From the NCBI GenBank assembly GCA_916613615.1, contig OU744735.1:54142082-54206081 (forward strand): a stretch of 64,000 nucleotides of DNA, written 5' to 3'. The notes below the pieces were generated by a model, which did no database searches, was not told where the DNA came from, and saw only the letters and a program-made list of their open reading frames with translations. Positions 25,901-35,500 of this stretch are shown here, one piece after another (the first letter of the stretch is position 1; every line of letters starts with the position of its first letter). The stretch comes from Steromphala cineraria. Lineage: Eukaryota; Mollusca; Gastropoda; Trochida; Trochidae. Position numbers and translations under genes: made by a program.

Positions 25901-28900
25901 ACCTCTCCCATACCTTTTTTAAATAAACTTTCCTTGCCCAATTTCATTTCAATATCCTTTCCTAGCCCATATTTCACTTCAATAGCATTTCCCAGCCCAT
26001 ACCTCATTTCACTATCCTTTCCCAGACCATATTTCATATCAATATCATTTCCCTGCCCATACCTCATTTCAGTATCAGTTCCTTGTCCATACCTCATTTC
26101 AATATCATTCCTTGCTCATACCTCATTTCAATATCCTTTCCCAGACCATATCTCATTTCAGTATCAGTTCCTTGCCAATACCTCATTTCAGTATCAGTTC
26201 CTTGCCCATACCTCATTTCAATATCATTCCTTGCCCATACCTCATTTCAATATCCTTTCCCAGCCCACACCTCACTACAATATGATTTTGTAGCTATCGT
26301 AGCTAAAGTTTACTATTCAGAAGAAATCAAGAATACCTCACAAGAAAGGTTATTGTATAATTTCAGACACTAACCTTTATAACATCAACCCCTTGTCCAA
26401 TGACTGAAGGATACAAAGTCACGTCTGAAGGAAAACCCACAATCCATGGCAGGTAAAGCAATATATAATTTATTCTTAATCAATTGATGTGTGATGTAAG
26501 GTATAAGATTATGATAAGCAAGTATTATCGTTATCATCAAGAGGGTAAAATTCTTTATTCTTAATAATGACATCTTGTCTTATCTTATTCATAACACCCA
26601 ACTAGTTATGATAACATTGATATTAGCGGAAACGTAAAATGATAGGAAAGAACAGAAACGACCTTGAAGTGGATCTTGAAGTGGATCTTACATTTCGGCT
26701 CCATCAACACTGTCTCAGTGGCTCATGATGATCAGTGGTCAGAGGCTTTGGGTAATCATTTGGGGGTGGGCGAGGTGAGTTGATGGTTGTGCTCATTTGA
26801 TGTCGCAAGCGCAACTTTTGAAAGGATTTTTTATCTAAATTTGGAACCCTCTTTGGGAAGTCCACGAATGAAGAGACGTCAAGCATGCAGTCCAGCAGGA
26901 GACAATTACATCCTTGTTCTTGTGTGATGCACTTGCAAACTTGTTCTGAGGATTACACATCATAACAATGGTCACTTGTCGTCTTATTTCGAGGTCTGGC
27001 ACTGGTGGGAGGTCTTTCACGATTTCCATTTGTGCCGGATTGGAGACATGGGAGCGTTGTGGAGATGAACTTCCGCAGGTTCAGCATCTCAATATGTTAT
27101 ATCTGCCATTCCCCTGCAACACCTCATTGTCTTCAGACCTTGTAATGTTCTGTTTTTTATTGGACACTTAGCAGCGCTAACGTATGCAATTTTTCAATTG
27201 ATTTTAAAGTCTGATTTATAGTAGGGCTTATATTCTATTCAAGCACGTGCGATTAAGCCCACATGTGAACAGGTGCGTTTTTGACATCCTAAATTGATTT
27301 TGATGTGTGCGATGTGACATGTCAGCTCCTCCCAGACATTAATTGCTGTTAAACAGCATTACAATGTATGAGTACTTGTTTCTAGTTGCCCAAATTTGAT
27401 TGTTGAAATTTTTACTGAGTATATGTAGTTATTTAGGGTGTAAAGTATGTGCCACAACTTCAGTGCTAATGTTTTCTAATAAACACGTGGTCTTCATTTC
27501 TTTCTTTGAATGTGTAAACAATTGGACGTTTAACATAAGTCAAATTATCCTTAGATAACCACATCATCACAATATTATTTTTATATAGGGGATGCATAAC
27601 TTTTGACCAGATATATAGAAATCAACTATACTTAAAGCTTTCCTATTTGATTGTTCATTAACATGACTAAACAAAACGTTAATTCCCTGGTTTGTACTAT
27701 TAATGTTCATGACTATTAGATATAAAGCAATGTTGTATTATTAGCTCTTCATAAAAAATAACATTTCATAAAACAAATGACAAACTTTATTCGAAAATGT
27801 GCAAATTTTAAAACTCTCTTGTGACCAGAGACTGTTGTATATCTGTGTTGTTAAACTGTTTGATAAAGAGATAACCTCCGCCCCTAAATCAGCAATGATG
27901 ATAATGACAATGCTAATGATGACAATGATAGACAGTGACGATTTCTCACCACCAAAGGTATTCAAGGCTACGATAGTTAAATGAATTGGAAATAACTGAA
28001 AGTTTTTAACTTTTAGTCACATGTCACTTTATCAAGGAGCACATCGTCACCGAAAATAATGTACTTTCTGTTCTTGTTTAATCAATCAAATTGACACATA
28101 CTTTCAGGTTCTATATGACTGTCCATTCTGCAAACCTTACTATTCAAGCTGACGTTAGACTAACGTTCTCCAGTTTCCATGAGCGGTTCCTGCTAAATAA
28201 GAAGACATATGGTCGCTGGGAGACCAACATGGACATACCAGCACCCTTTGCTCCTGGTGTGAAGTTCATAACGGAAATTGTACGACAGAAGGGAGGATAC
28301 GAGGTAACCAGCATTCTAACACCCTCTAGCATCAGGCTGTGTTGGTCGCCTTGGATCCCTTGATACCATTCATGGTTTTTTTCCCTCGTATTTACAAAAC
28401 ATTGTTAAAGACCCATTTTTAAAATGCACCTACACTCATAAGATAGGAGACAGTTTACCATAATGACCGAAACGTAACAGGGTACGATCTTGTTTCTCAA
28501 GCCAATTATCTTTGATAGAAAAAAGAGGTGTCATAACTAAGTGGGAACTACATTCGACCACATTTTAATCATTATATTTTCAAAAAATCTGTTTAGCTCA
28601 AACGGACTTGGTACTTCGTGAAAGGTATCTTTCAATTTATTGAAAACAGTTATCCTTAAGTTGGTAATACCCCCCTCTTGTGATACAACTTGTATCTCCC
28701 TGAAACGTGTTACGGTACTTAAAGACTTTCTATTGGCTATTTATAGGAGAGGAGTGCCTTGACTGGGGATTCAAGGGGACTCAACATATTTATATCGAAA
28801 ACTTCATCATGTATTCACAGATAATCAGTTACTTGCCTTACTTTGCCTTGTCCTCACAGAGACCTCAGATGGCAAAATAACTGTGTATGTAGTAAAAACA

Positions 28901-29298
28901 TAACAACGCAAAGTTAAAACTGAAAGTTCTCCATTCTGGAAGTTATATTAGTTTTAAAGAATCATTCTTTCCCGCTTTCTTATATCATTTATACCAACTC
29001 GCATTGCCCTTTGTGAAGTATAATATCAAATATATCAACACCAGTATAATAAGGTAAAACCACCCTCTGATGTTTGTTGAATTCCTAACCTCCGATTGGA
29101 AATGTATCAGATGTCAGAAAATTCTTGGGATGAGATTGTCTGTTTTTGTGTTTTTCATGTAAGTATTTTTCCAAACAGGTGTACGTCAATGGAACCTACT
29201 ATGGCCATTCAGAGGACCTGACTCCTGCCGAATACCCTGACACCATCCGTGTGGATGAAGATATCAATTTGGACAGAGTCGCATTTTTGTCTGTGTAA
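10655..29298 (+). CDS. Lectin gene A: signal peptide-PAN-EGF/FOLN-sushi-galectin, six exons
   Basis: The exons are 10655-10972, 23436-23523, 25108-25310, 26367-26452, 28108-28303 and 29179-29298. All internal borders have AG/GT, and phases match (0, 1, 0, 2, 0). The sum is 337 codons including TAA, so 336 residues. The order is signal peptide (about 1-24), PAN/apple module (about 25-106), short four-cysteine EGF/follistatin-like piece (about 107-135), sushi/CCP-like module with an extra cysteine (about 137-200), and galectin-type domain (about 215-336). The product is predicted to be secreted and to bind glycans or proteins. Intron 1 (12.5 kb) is swollen by transposons, so the join of exon 1 to exon 2 is inferred from phase and from paralogue B, where that intron is 2.9 kb. 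No function beyond lectin-like binding can be claimed. Confidence 0.65.
10912..11290 (+). repeat. Exon-end/donor repeats behind gene A exon 1
   Basis: The block from GATGTTCACAC through the donor GGGTGAGTGTAG is repeated at about 11022-11110 with a good donor. Two degraded copies follow near 11147 and 11240 (TTCTTCCTCACTGACCTCAG, CCCGGGTGAAA). The first intron of gene A therefore starts inside a small tandem array of its own donor. Confidence 0.75.
11815..12170. mobile_element. TTAA-type MITE, copy 1 (356 bp)
   Basis: Terminal inverted repeats AGGGGCAGTAGCACGTTTTT and its complement (AAAACGTGCTACTGCCCCT) are flanked on both sides by TTAA (11811-11814 and 12171-12174). A sister copy of almost the same length lies at 61900-62256. 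It has no coding capacity. TTAA targets are used by the piggyBac and Kolobok superfamilies. I cannot decide between them from the termini alone. Confidence 0.92.
12180..14235. other. Gene A intron 1, no recognised element
   Basis: The sequence is mostly AT-rich and intronic. The part near 12250-12650 is richer in CG but shows no domain in translation. I see no further supportable feature. Confidence 0.45.
14240..14860 (-). pseudogene. PIF/Harbinger transposase relic
   Basis: Two minus-strand coding pieces read like a HARBI1-type transposase. At about 14790-14543 the frame gives LLRVEPELFD, then AIRLANTLRYRATGDS and QYQFRVASNTISGIIPE, the helix-turn-helix part. At 14413-14240, after an AG, it gives IEDEWKSVADGF, GWNFNNCLGALDSKHIAI (start of the DDE domain, first Asp) and VYFNYKGFHS. 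The rest of the catalytic domain is not found, and a stop ends the first piece, so this is a truncated dead copy inside gene A intron 1. Confidence 0.8.
15333..18433 (+). pseudogene. SAP-SWIM-YqaJ nuclease gene of the transposon, frameshifted
   Basis: Exon 1 (15333-15442, from ATG) encodes a SAP DNA-binding motif (VGQLRRELRSRGAKLAGRKT) and ends at AG|GTTTGT, phase 2. Exon 2 (16971-18433) follows TTTTAG in matching phase. It encodes a SWIM zinc finger (CQCDCG..HCKHVNALLYAL near 17310-17390) and a YqaJ-type PD-(D/E)xK nuclease: RHGRKYESVA, SPDGI..GIIEVKCPF with the ExK at about 18140, and YYKVQGQLFC. In exon 2 a 55-bp tandem duplication (17441-17550) shifts the frame by +1. The first frame stops at 17530-17532 after about 223 residues, just past the SWIM finger. 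The nuclease half stays open in the other frame from before 17588 to the TAA at 18433. Apart from this lesion the gene looks intact. The lesion could be a real mutation or an assembly or allele artefact. Confidence 0.82.
17441..17550 (+). repeat. 55-bp tandem duplication that shifts the YqaJ frame
   Basis: 17441-17495 (AAAGACTTCAAACATTCCAC...) is repeated at 17496-17550 (AAAGACTACAAACATTCCAC...), with one base difference seen near the start. Because 55 is not a multiple of three, the second copy moves the reading frame by one. The near-identity implies a recent event. Confidence 0.95.
18434..19569. other. Spacer between the convergent transposon genes
   Basis: The spacer is very AT-rich with several AATAAA words (for example near 18705 after the YqaJ stop) that could serve as polyadenylation signals. 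No conserved coding sequence is seen. Confidence 0.5.
19570..21819 (-). CDS. THAP-DDE transposase of the ISL2EU-like element, two exons
   Basis: Exon 1 is 21819-21633 and exon 2 is 20699-19570. The donor CACG|GTAAGA and acceptor TTTCAG|GAACC join in phase 1, giving 438 residues and TAA. The N-terminus is a C2CH THAP finger (MPPALCCVPKCSN ... VVCGAHF). The middle has a helix-turn-helix segment (about 217-250, VLADFFEVSEGTVSNIF). The C-terminal half is a DDE_Tnp_4-type nuclease with likely catalytic Asp286 (VIIDGTECP), Asp339 (GSASDRQI) and Glu408 (HIERLIG), plus ADKGF. No stop or frameshift is visible, so it may be functional. An ATG 11 codons upstream (21852) is in frame. The ATG at 21819 is preferred because THAP fingers usually start at the N-terminus. 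Confidence 0.87.
21940..23430. other. End of gene A intron 1
   Basis: AT-rich intronic sequence right of the transposon. I see no supportable element. Confidence 0.45.
23436..23523 (+). CDS. Gene A exon 2: EGF/follistatin-like cysteine piece
   Basis: The exon follows TTTCTTGCAG and ends ACAG|GTAACT (phase 0 to 1). Its 29 codons read NLAGPCEGVTCATGSRCVV and end IPNCVTG. The C-x4-C-x6-C spacing with a later Cys resembles the follistatin-type half of an EGF domain. It is 88 bp, the same length as exon 2 of gene B (35463-35550), with four residue changes visible. Confidence 0.85.
23524..25107. other. Gene A intron 2
   Basis: The last part (about 24948-25067, ATATCTATTTAATAATCC and TATTGTATTTACTCAAATGC) is clearly similar to intron 2 of gene B at 36478-36602, showing that the duplication included introns. 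No other element is recognised. Confidence 0.6.
25108..25310 (+). CDS. Gene A exon 3: sushi/CCP-like module
   Basis: Phase 1 to 0, between TTTTATAG and GTAAGT. It encodes GCGPAPDLAN, GQYEGAVTQYTC, FLFCGTISTHMC and LGTWEGLSGAC. The pattern is C..P, Y..G..V.Y.C, G....C, G.W and a final C, as in sushi modules, with one extra Cys (FLFC). This Cys could be unpaired or could pair with another module. Confidence 0.82.
25530..26285. repeat. 30-bp intronic minisatellite, about 25 units
   Basis: The unit is close to TTTCAATATCATTTCCTTGC plus CCATACCTCA, repeated in gene A intron 3 with alternating variants (TATCTAA against TACCTCA, TACCCAGGCCATGCC). Its 30-base period keeps decapeptide-repeat frames open on both strands. 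Since it lies between two splice sites, I treat it as intronic. Gene B intron 3 lacks it. Confidence 0.95.
26367..26452 (+). CDS. Gene A exon 4: start of galectin-like domain
   Basis: Phase 0 to 2, after AATTTCAG and before GTAAAG. It encodes TPCPMTEGYKVTSEGKPTIH, the first strands of a galectin fold (G..i.i.G pattern). It is 86 bp, the same length as exon 4 of gene B. Confidence 0.78.
26453..28107. other. Gene A intron 4
   Basis: A GC-richer block at about 26690-27120 differs in composition from its surroundings. It has no recognised coding domain on either strand and may be an old insertion. The rest is AT-rich. Confidence 0.4.
28108..28303 (+). CDS. Gene A exon 5: core of galectin-like domain
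   Basis: Phase 2 to 0, between CTTTCAG and GTAACC. It encodes LTIQADVRLTFSSFHERF, LLNKKTYGRWE, IPAPFAPGVKFITEIVRQ. The order RLTF, LLN, G.W.., PF..G..F...I matches the galectin core. The Asn and Trp of the sugar-binding face are present. The usual H-N-R triplet on the preceding strands is not. Confidence 0.85.
29179..29298 (+). CDS. Gene A exon 6: galectin C-terminus and stop
   Basis: Follows CAAACAG in phase 0 and ends at TAA 29296-29298. It encodes VYVNGTYYGHSEDL, then PDTIRV, DINLDRVAF, the last strands of a galectin fold (v.VNG, i..i.v..di.l..v). A LINE insertion begins about 160 bp downstream, and I find no convincing polyadenylation signal before it. Confidence 0.85.
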   Translation: MYVNGTYYGHSEDLTPAEYPDTIRVDEDINLDRVAFLSV

Positions 29299-29455
29299 TC
29301 TTGTGATTACCTAACGGTGAAAAAGGTATTTCAAAGATGACATTTACGTTGTTGATTATGGATTGTCTGTGCCACAAACAAAACCCGGTTTTTGATGTAC
29401 AAAAACAGCCGGTATACAGGTCATTATCTTCATCATTGTGTTCATCGTCATCAAC

Positions 29456-30640
29456 ATCAAATAATAATAATAATAATTTCATTTGTAGAGCGCAAATATC
29501 CACACACTCGTGCATCCTCAATGCGCTTAAAAGAAAAGGTAGAAAGTTAGTCATATGACCAAAGAAACAGGTAGGTTTTGACTTTTGACTTGAATGAGGC
29601 AAGTGATTCACAGAGTTTTATTTCAAGAGGAAAAGAGTTCTAAAGATCTTTTTCCATAAGACGCCAGTTGATATCTTGGGACTTGCAGTAAGAAATTATT
29701 CTGTGACCGGAGTGATCTTGACTGGATGTTCGCTGAGGTATTCTGGAGCTTGTTGGTGGAGGCAATTGAAAGTGGTGCACAGAAGTTTGTAGTTGATTCT
29801 TTGTTGAATTGGTAGCCCATGTATGATTTGAGATTTGGAGAGATATGGTCAGATTTAGCTTTTAATGAAATTATTCTTGCAGCTGTGTTTTGTACCCTTT
29901 GTAAATTGTTGATGTTCTGTTTGCTGAGCCCTATCAACAGTCCATTGCAGTAGTCTAGTCAAAATAATACTAGACATCTAACAAGGGTGTGGGCCCACTC
30001 TGCAGTGATGTACATGTACTTCCTGATGTTGCCAATTGACCTCAGATAAGAGTAGCATGACTTACAAATTCTACTGACTTGTTCCTGTAATGAAAGGTCT
30101 GATTCAATCCACACTCCAAGATCCTTCACAGTTCTGGACGTTGATAGTTCACATTTACAAATGGTGACATCATTTCTGAGATCGGTAAGGTGATGCTTCC
30201 TGCCAACAAGTAGTACTTCTGTTTTATCGTCATTCAGCTTCAATGTTTGGCCATTCATCCATGATTTTATTCCAGCAGTGCAGAGTTCTAGTTGTTCGAT
30301 TGCTGCTGATTGTGATGCTTGTGAAAAGGAATTAATGAGTTGGGAGTCATCTGCATATGAGTAGTTTGAAGTCTTAAAAGTATTAATGACAGGTTGAAGC
30401 TGGTTGGTGTAGATCAAAAAGAGGACTGGGCCCAAGACTGAACCCTGAGGAACACCACATGTCAGAAATGACTTGTTGGAAAGGTTATCTGCAACTGTAA
30501 CATGTTGACTCCTGTCTGTCAGATGGGACTGAAACCATGTCAAGGCTACACCATGGATTCCGATGTGATGTTCAAGAATGTATAGCATAATGTCATGGTC
30601 TACAGTGTCAAATGCTGCACTAATACCTTCTGGCACGTCT
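29456..30640 (-). mobile_element. 5'-truncated non-LTR retrotransposon (LINE)
   Basis: The element is minus strand, with its 3' end at an (ATT)n tail (29457-29476 on plus as AATAAT repeats) next to a GCGCTTAA-type tail sequence. The open part at 30636-29959 encodes reverse transcriptase: SAAFDTVDHDI, GVPQGSVLGPVLFLIYTNQL, SYADDSQL (YADD box), LKLNDDKTEVLLVG and DLGVWIESDLS. The C-terminal piece (29937-29623; LQRVQNTAARII) is in another frame after a disruption near 29940-29958. The 5' part, including any endonuclease, is absent. The copy is dead and sits just behind gene A. Confidence 0.9.
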
Positions 30641-32205
30641 CTTTTATGTTATCATTCATGTAAAAACAAAAATAATATATCATTCATACTTTACCACAGT
30701 GAACCACAATTCTTTGAAATTTGAATTGTACCTTCAATGAAGAGAAAGATTTATTGTACACCTATAGCGAAATCCTAATTTGATACTTAAAAACATGACT
30801 GTGCTAGCGTGTATTCTTATAAACAGGACACATAATTTAATGATAACATTATTACAGATTTATTATTTCATCAACACATTAAATCAAATAGTCCTCTCTT
30901 ATTTTGTACAGTTTGCCATATCATGTCATTTCGTTTTTATCTGTACCTTTTCTTTTTAATTCTTGTTCACTATCTCTCACTTAAGTTTCTATTCTTGTAA
31001 CCTTTGAAATTCTTCACAATAAAAACGTATTCTCTTTTCCATAGTGTTTTCCAAATCTGTTTCTAAACTGAATAAGATATGTTTAATAAGTATAGCCGCC
31101 TATAGAAGTTACAGACTGAATGACCACATACTTTTTGTTTGCGAAGCACATTATTTTGATAACATTTTCTTACTTCACATGTCCTGAAATAAATCTGGGT
31201 AAAGACATAACTGATCGATAAATTCTATTTGTTTAGTATGATGGCAAGGGTTAAGATTGTTTTACCCAGAAAGCAAATAATAACGAAATAATAAAATCCT
31301 ATCATAACACATTCTTTTATTTTTTTATAGAGCCATTGTCAATAATTTTGACCAGTAATTAGATTTCACGTTGAACTATATCAACAACGGTAATCCAACA
31401 GTCGACAATAAGACATGACTGTTTTCAGTGTTACTGTGTGAAGGTTTTCAGAATATCAAATTGTATTGGCAAAGAATACATTGTACTTGTACAAAATATG
31501 ACAAATTAGTATTTCTAATTTAAAAATCAAACAGAATCATAATCATACGATCATAATATCTTCTTTATGTTTTCATGATATATAGAGTTGTTTTCACGTA
31601 ATTGGTTTTTATTTGAGAAACCATTGACTTTCTGTTAGAAAAATAATTTTTCAAAATAACACGCTCCTTATTTACGAAATAATCGAGTAATTAGGAATCA
31701 AATACCATGCAATAAAGAACATTGCCATTAGTATAAGCTATCACCAATAGTTAATAGATACATCAGTTTGTTAAGACGCCGCAGGGAGATATTATAATAC
31801 AATGGCTTTAAATATTGATGAGTTCATCTCTAGAGACAAATGGCAGTTCTTTTCACTATCCAACTCTTTAATAGAATAACCACATATTATTTCTGTCTTG
31901 AACGTCAACCTTTTGAAGATGTTGGCCTTGTTAAAAGTCTAAATCCATGGAGACTATAAGCTAATGAACCAATCCATCGACAAATGAACCAGACCAGTAA
32001 CCAGACACTATAGTACTTCGCATTGCGTTGACAGCCTTTACAGGGCTGCATGTATTTGTTTGTGTTGTGCTTGAATTTGGATTTTTATAAACATCTTGTC
32101 AAAGAATCCAGGTGAACTACTATCGAAATAACGTAACGGAATTACATAAACATAACAAAACGCATATATTCGAATTGCCAATAATAAACTAGGATAAGTT
32201 TGAAA
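30641..32205. other. Intergenic stretch between genes A and B
   Basis: AT-rich, no supportable gene. The promoter of gene B should lie near its right end, but I cannot assign an element. Confidence 0.5.
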
Positions 32206-32209
32206 CAAG

Positions 32210-32527
32210 ATGAATGTCAAATTGTTCAGTAAGACTTTATCAATGTTCATAAGTATCTATGTCTTTTGAGTTTCGACCAGCTGTATTGATCTGGACCCGG
32301 TCTCACAGGACGGGAAGAGGATGATCTCCAGTGTGTTCAAGATGGTGGACAGTGTCTCCCTCTACACGTGCGTGTCTCACTGTCTGACAGTCTCCACGTG
32401 TATGTCCGTGTCCTACCAGAGAGAGACTCGCACCTGTCACCTCGCCTCTCAGGACAGTGCAGGAGACCCCGGGGATGTTCACACTGACCCAGAGTTCTTC
32501 CTCACTGACATCTCTCTGTGGCCCCGG
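32210..32527 (+). pseudogene. Gene B exon 1 with in-frame TGA in the signal peptide
   Basis: The ATG at 32210 starts MNVKLFSKTLSMFISIYVF, followed by TGA, then VSTSCIDLDPVSQDGKR and a PAN module nearly identical in DNA to gene A. The next in-frame ATG (32321) would make a protein without a signal. The donor CCCCGG|GTGAGT is intact. A degraded exon-end/donor repeat follows at about 32585-32670. Confidence 0.85.
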
Positions 32528-35500
32528 GTGAGTGTAGAAACTTGATTTCTTTCTACATATCTTTTACCAATATTGTTGTTTTCAAATACCCCGAGTTCTT
32601 CCTAACTGACATCTCCCAATGGTCAGGTTTAGTGTTGAAACTTGTTTTCTTTGTACATATAGAGATGTTCACAACGCAAATAGACTAGAAATATACTAAA
32701 ATAATGTTATAATGATACATAATCATTATTTTCATTAAAAAGATATACAAATAAAATAAAAATTGTTATGGGAATGATTTAAATACATTTTTATTGGAAA
32801 TCCAAAGGAAACGACTCTGAAGTAGAAACCACTGTCGAAATTCAACTGTCTACGTTGATGCTTTTACAGTCTTAGACATTCAAATCAAAAACGAAATTGA
32901 CATCCTGTGTAACTTTGCCTTGCAGCAGCCTCGTAATCATGGAGTGCACGTAGTTTGCAAGCCCAAAACATTTACTTGCGCTTTGACACACAAGACGCAC
33001 GTGCCGTGAGTTTTGACATGCAAGAAGCACATGCTCTTACACCATTCATAGTACTACACACATCATTCATAAATCAGTTAAGGGTCCCTTTACAGGTTGT
33101 TGAAGATTGAAATTATATTTAAAACTATAAATTTTGTGGGATTGTACTCGGATAACGTGAAAAGTAAGTCAGTTATTAGCATAGTTAATGTCATGCATCG
33201 GATAATGGCAGGGACACTTTGTCCTCGAACTGGTTCTCGGCTGCACCTCGGAAGAGCCTCTCGGACAAAGTGTCCCTGCCATTATCAGATGCATGCCGTT
33301 AAATTCCGGTGTAAAAAAACGGAAAATCACTAGTCTGGTGTTGAGACATGTTAGTCTTATTTAAACCAATGGCTTAAATTCGAAAAATTACGAAATAATT
33401 TGAAAATAAGAAAAAGTAAAAAATCAATAAACAGGAACGTTGATTATGTTAATAAGGATTTATAATTTGGATAATTAACAAATTGCAACGGCAATGGTTA
33501 AATTAAATATAAGTGTCCTATTAATGCAAATGTTGAACATCATCAAGTACAATTACTCATTAATTAGATGATAATCAAAATCTCCACTGTGAGTTAATTT
33601 AATATCGCTTTTTGAAATCCAAACTGTTAACTGGAGCATAGAGCATCTTGTTCACTCGCAGACGTTTCCTCTAATTCGAATCCAATTGTATTTCAGTCAA
33701 ACCTCAATTTAGTTGAGAGAAACTACGAAATTATAGATACAATACTATTTTATAAACATTTTAATTAACGAAAATATAATATGAGGTCTGGTGTATTCTA
33801 TTATAAGAATCAGTCTTCGTATATGCCCGAAAATGCAAACTGAAGAAAACACTTACACTCACTCATCAAATGTACATGAGGCATAAATTTTCTTTCCAAC
33901 ATAAATCTAAAACTACCTGAGGTTTGAGGTTTTTGAAATGCTGTTTGTATAAAATTCTTCTTTTCTGTCAAATTGGATTAATTCTTATCAAAATTTCAAT
34001 AATGTTTTGTGAAAGTTTAACATGGAGGAAATAATACGAGTTCTCACAATATCTCAACTAAACATTAGCAAATTAGACATGTTTGCGGCTTGATGAATGA
34101 CAATTTTTAATTTCAGAAGATAAAAAAAACACCAAATGCTTCATAACATCAAAATTTACATATCCATTGTACAGTAAATTATAGTAAACCCATGGTCATG
34201 GTAACGGAAAATAATCCCGTTTTAAGCCAATGGGCTAACCGGTATTGATGATAGAATAATAAGAGGTAACTATACCATTAACTAATGTAAAATACATCTC
34301 TGGAAGATCATTTGTATCACAGTGGTGATTGCTTTAGGAGGAAAGACACATTGCGTTATGAAACAGGTGTAAGTTGTTAAAACCTGAGTGAGACCAAATG
34401 TATTGTTGAGTCAAATTCATGAGAAACATTGAAGTGTAATTTCTTTCTTACCGATTTACATGTATATGTTTGTGTTTCTAAATAATGGCTGAAATAATAA
34501 TCCCCTTGCAACATCCGGAACTGCACGGCTGATATGCCTTCTAAGAGGGAAAATGACGGTTATTTTTTTATGAAACCATGCAATTTTTCAAACAAACTAT
34601 AAAATATTTATTTGATATTTGCAATTGGTTATTTGTATCTTTTTACCGTACTCTCGTGAACTGGTACAGCATGAAAAACTTTACTTGTTTACAAATAGTT
34701 CCATCATTAGAAGCATGGCTAAGTATGATGGAGCATGGCTAAATATGATGTGACGTCACGAAGTTTAGTTTATGCAGGTATGAACTGAATTTCTGTTACT
34801 GTGTTTAGCGAATCAGGTACACTGATAATAAATGCCATTTACATATATATATGAATGAACTTACATGAAGACCAATCTTCAGTTTGTTGTTTTTAAAGAA
34901 TATATATATAGAATTACTTCCCCTGTTGTAGCGACGTTGACAAGTGGTTCTTACACATTTTGTTTTATAAGAAAAATACAATGTTTACTCGTGCACTTGG
35001 AATCAGACTGAAAATGTTGATAGATTGTAGAAGACGTTTCTAACGCTGTGAAAAAATTATTTCATGAAGGAATATTTCCAGATTGTTCACAACTATACAT
35101 CGCCGACAATATGAGCTTCACCTTGGTTTATTGTAAAAGTAATTACTCCGCGAAATCTTGGTCAAACATATTTTTAGTAGGAATCATATTTTCGTTTAAA
35201 CCCTTTTTTTTCAAAATGACAAAATTACATTTTATTCCTATTATATGATATTAATGATATGGAAACACACTCGGTTAATAATCTCTATATATTCTTCTTA
35301 TGTGATTGCTTATTGTAGATATTGTAGTTACAAAATAAAACAAGTGACTTCACTCTGAGACGCTGTTAGCTTATTCACGCATATGTTTCACTATATGGTT
35401 TTAGAGACAAAAAGTGTCAACTTAAATCTACAAAGGGAATATTGATAAAGCTTGTCTTGCAGAGTCTAGCCGGACCATGTGAAGGTATGACGTGTGCAAG

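Noticed and set aside
25532..26293. Decapeptide-repeat proteins (FNIISLPIPH and the minus-strand GNDIEMRYGQ type)
   Set aside because: They lie wholly within an intronic 30-bp minisatellite. Both strands being open is expected from the repeat period.
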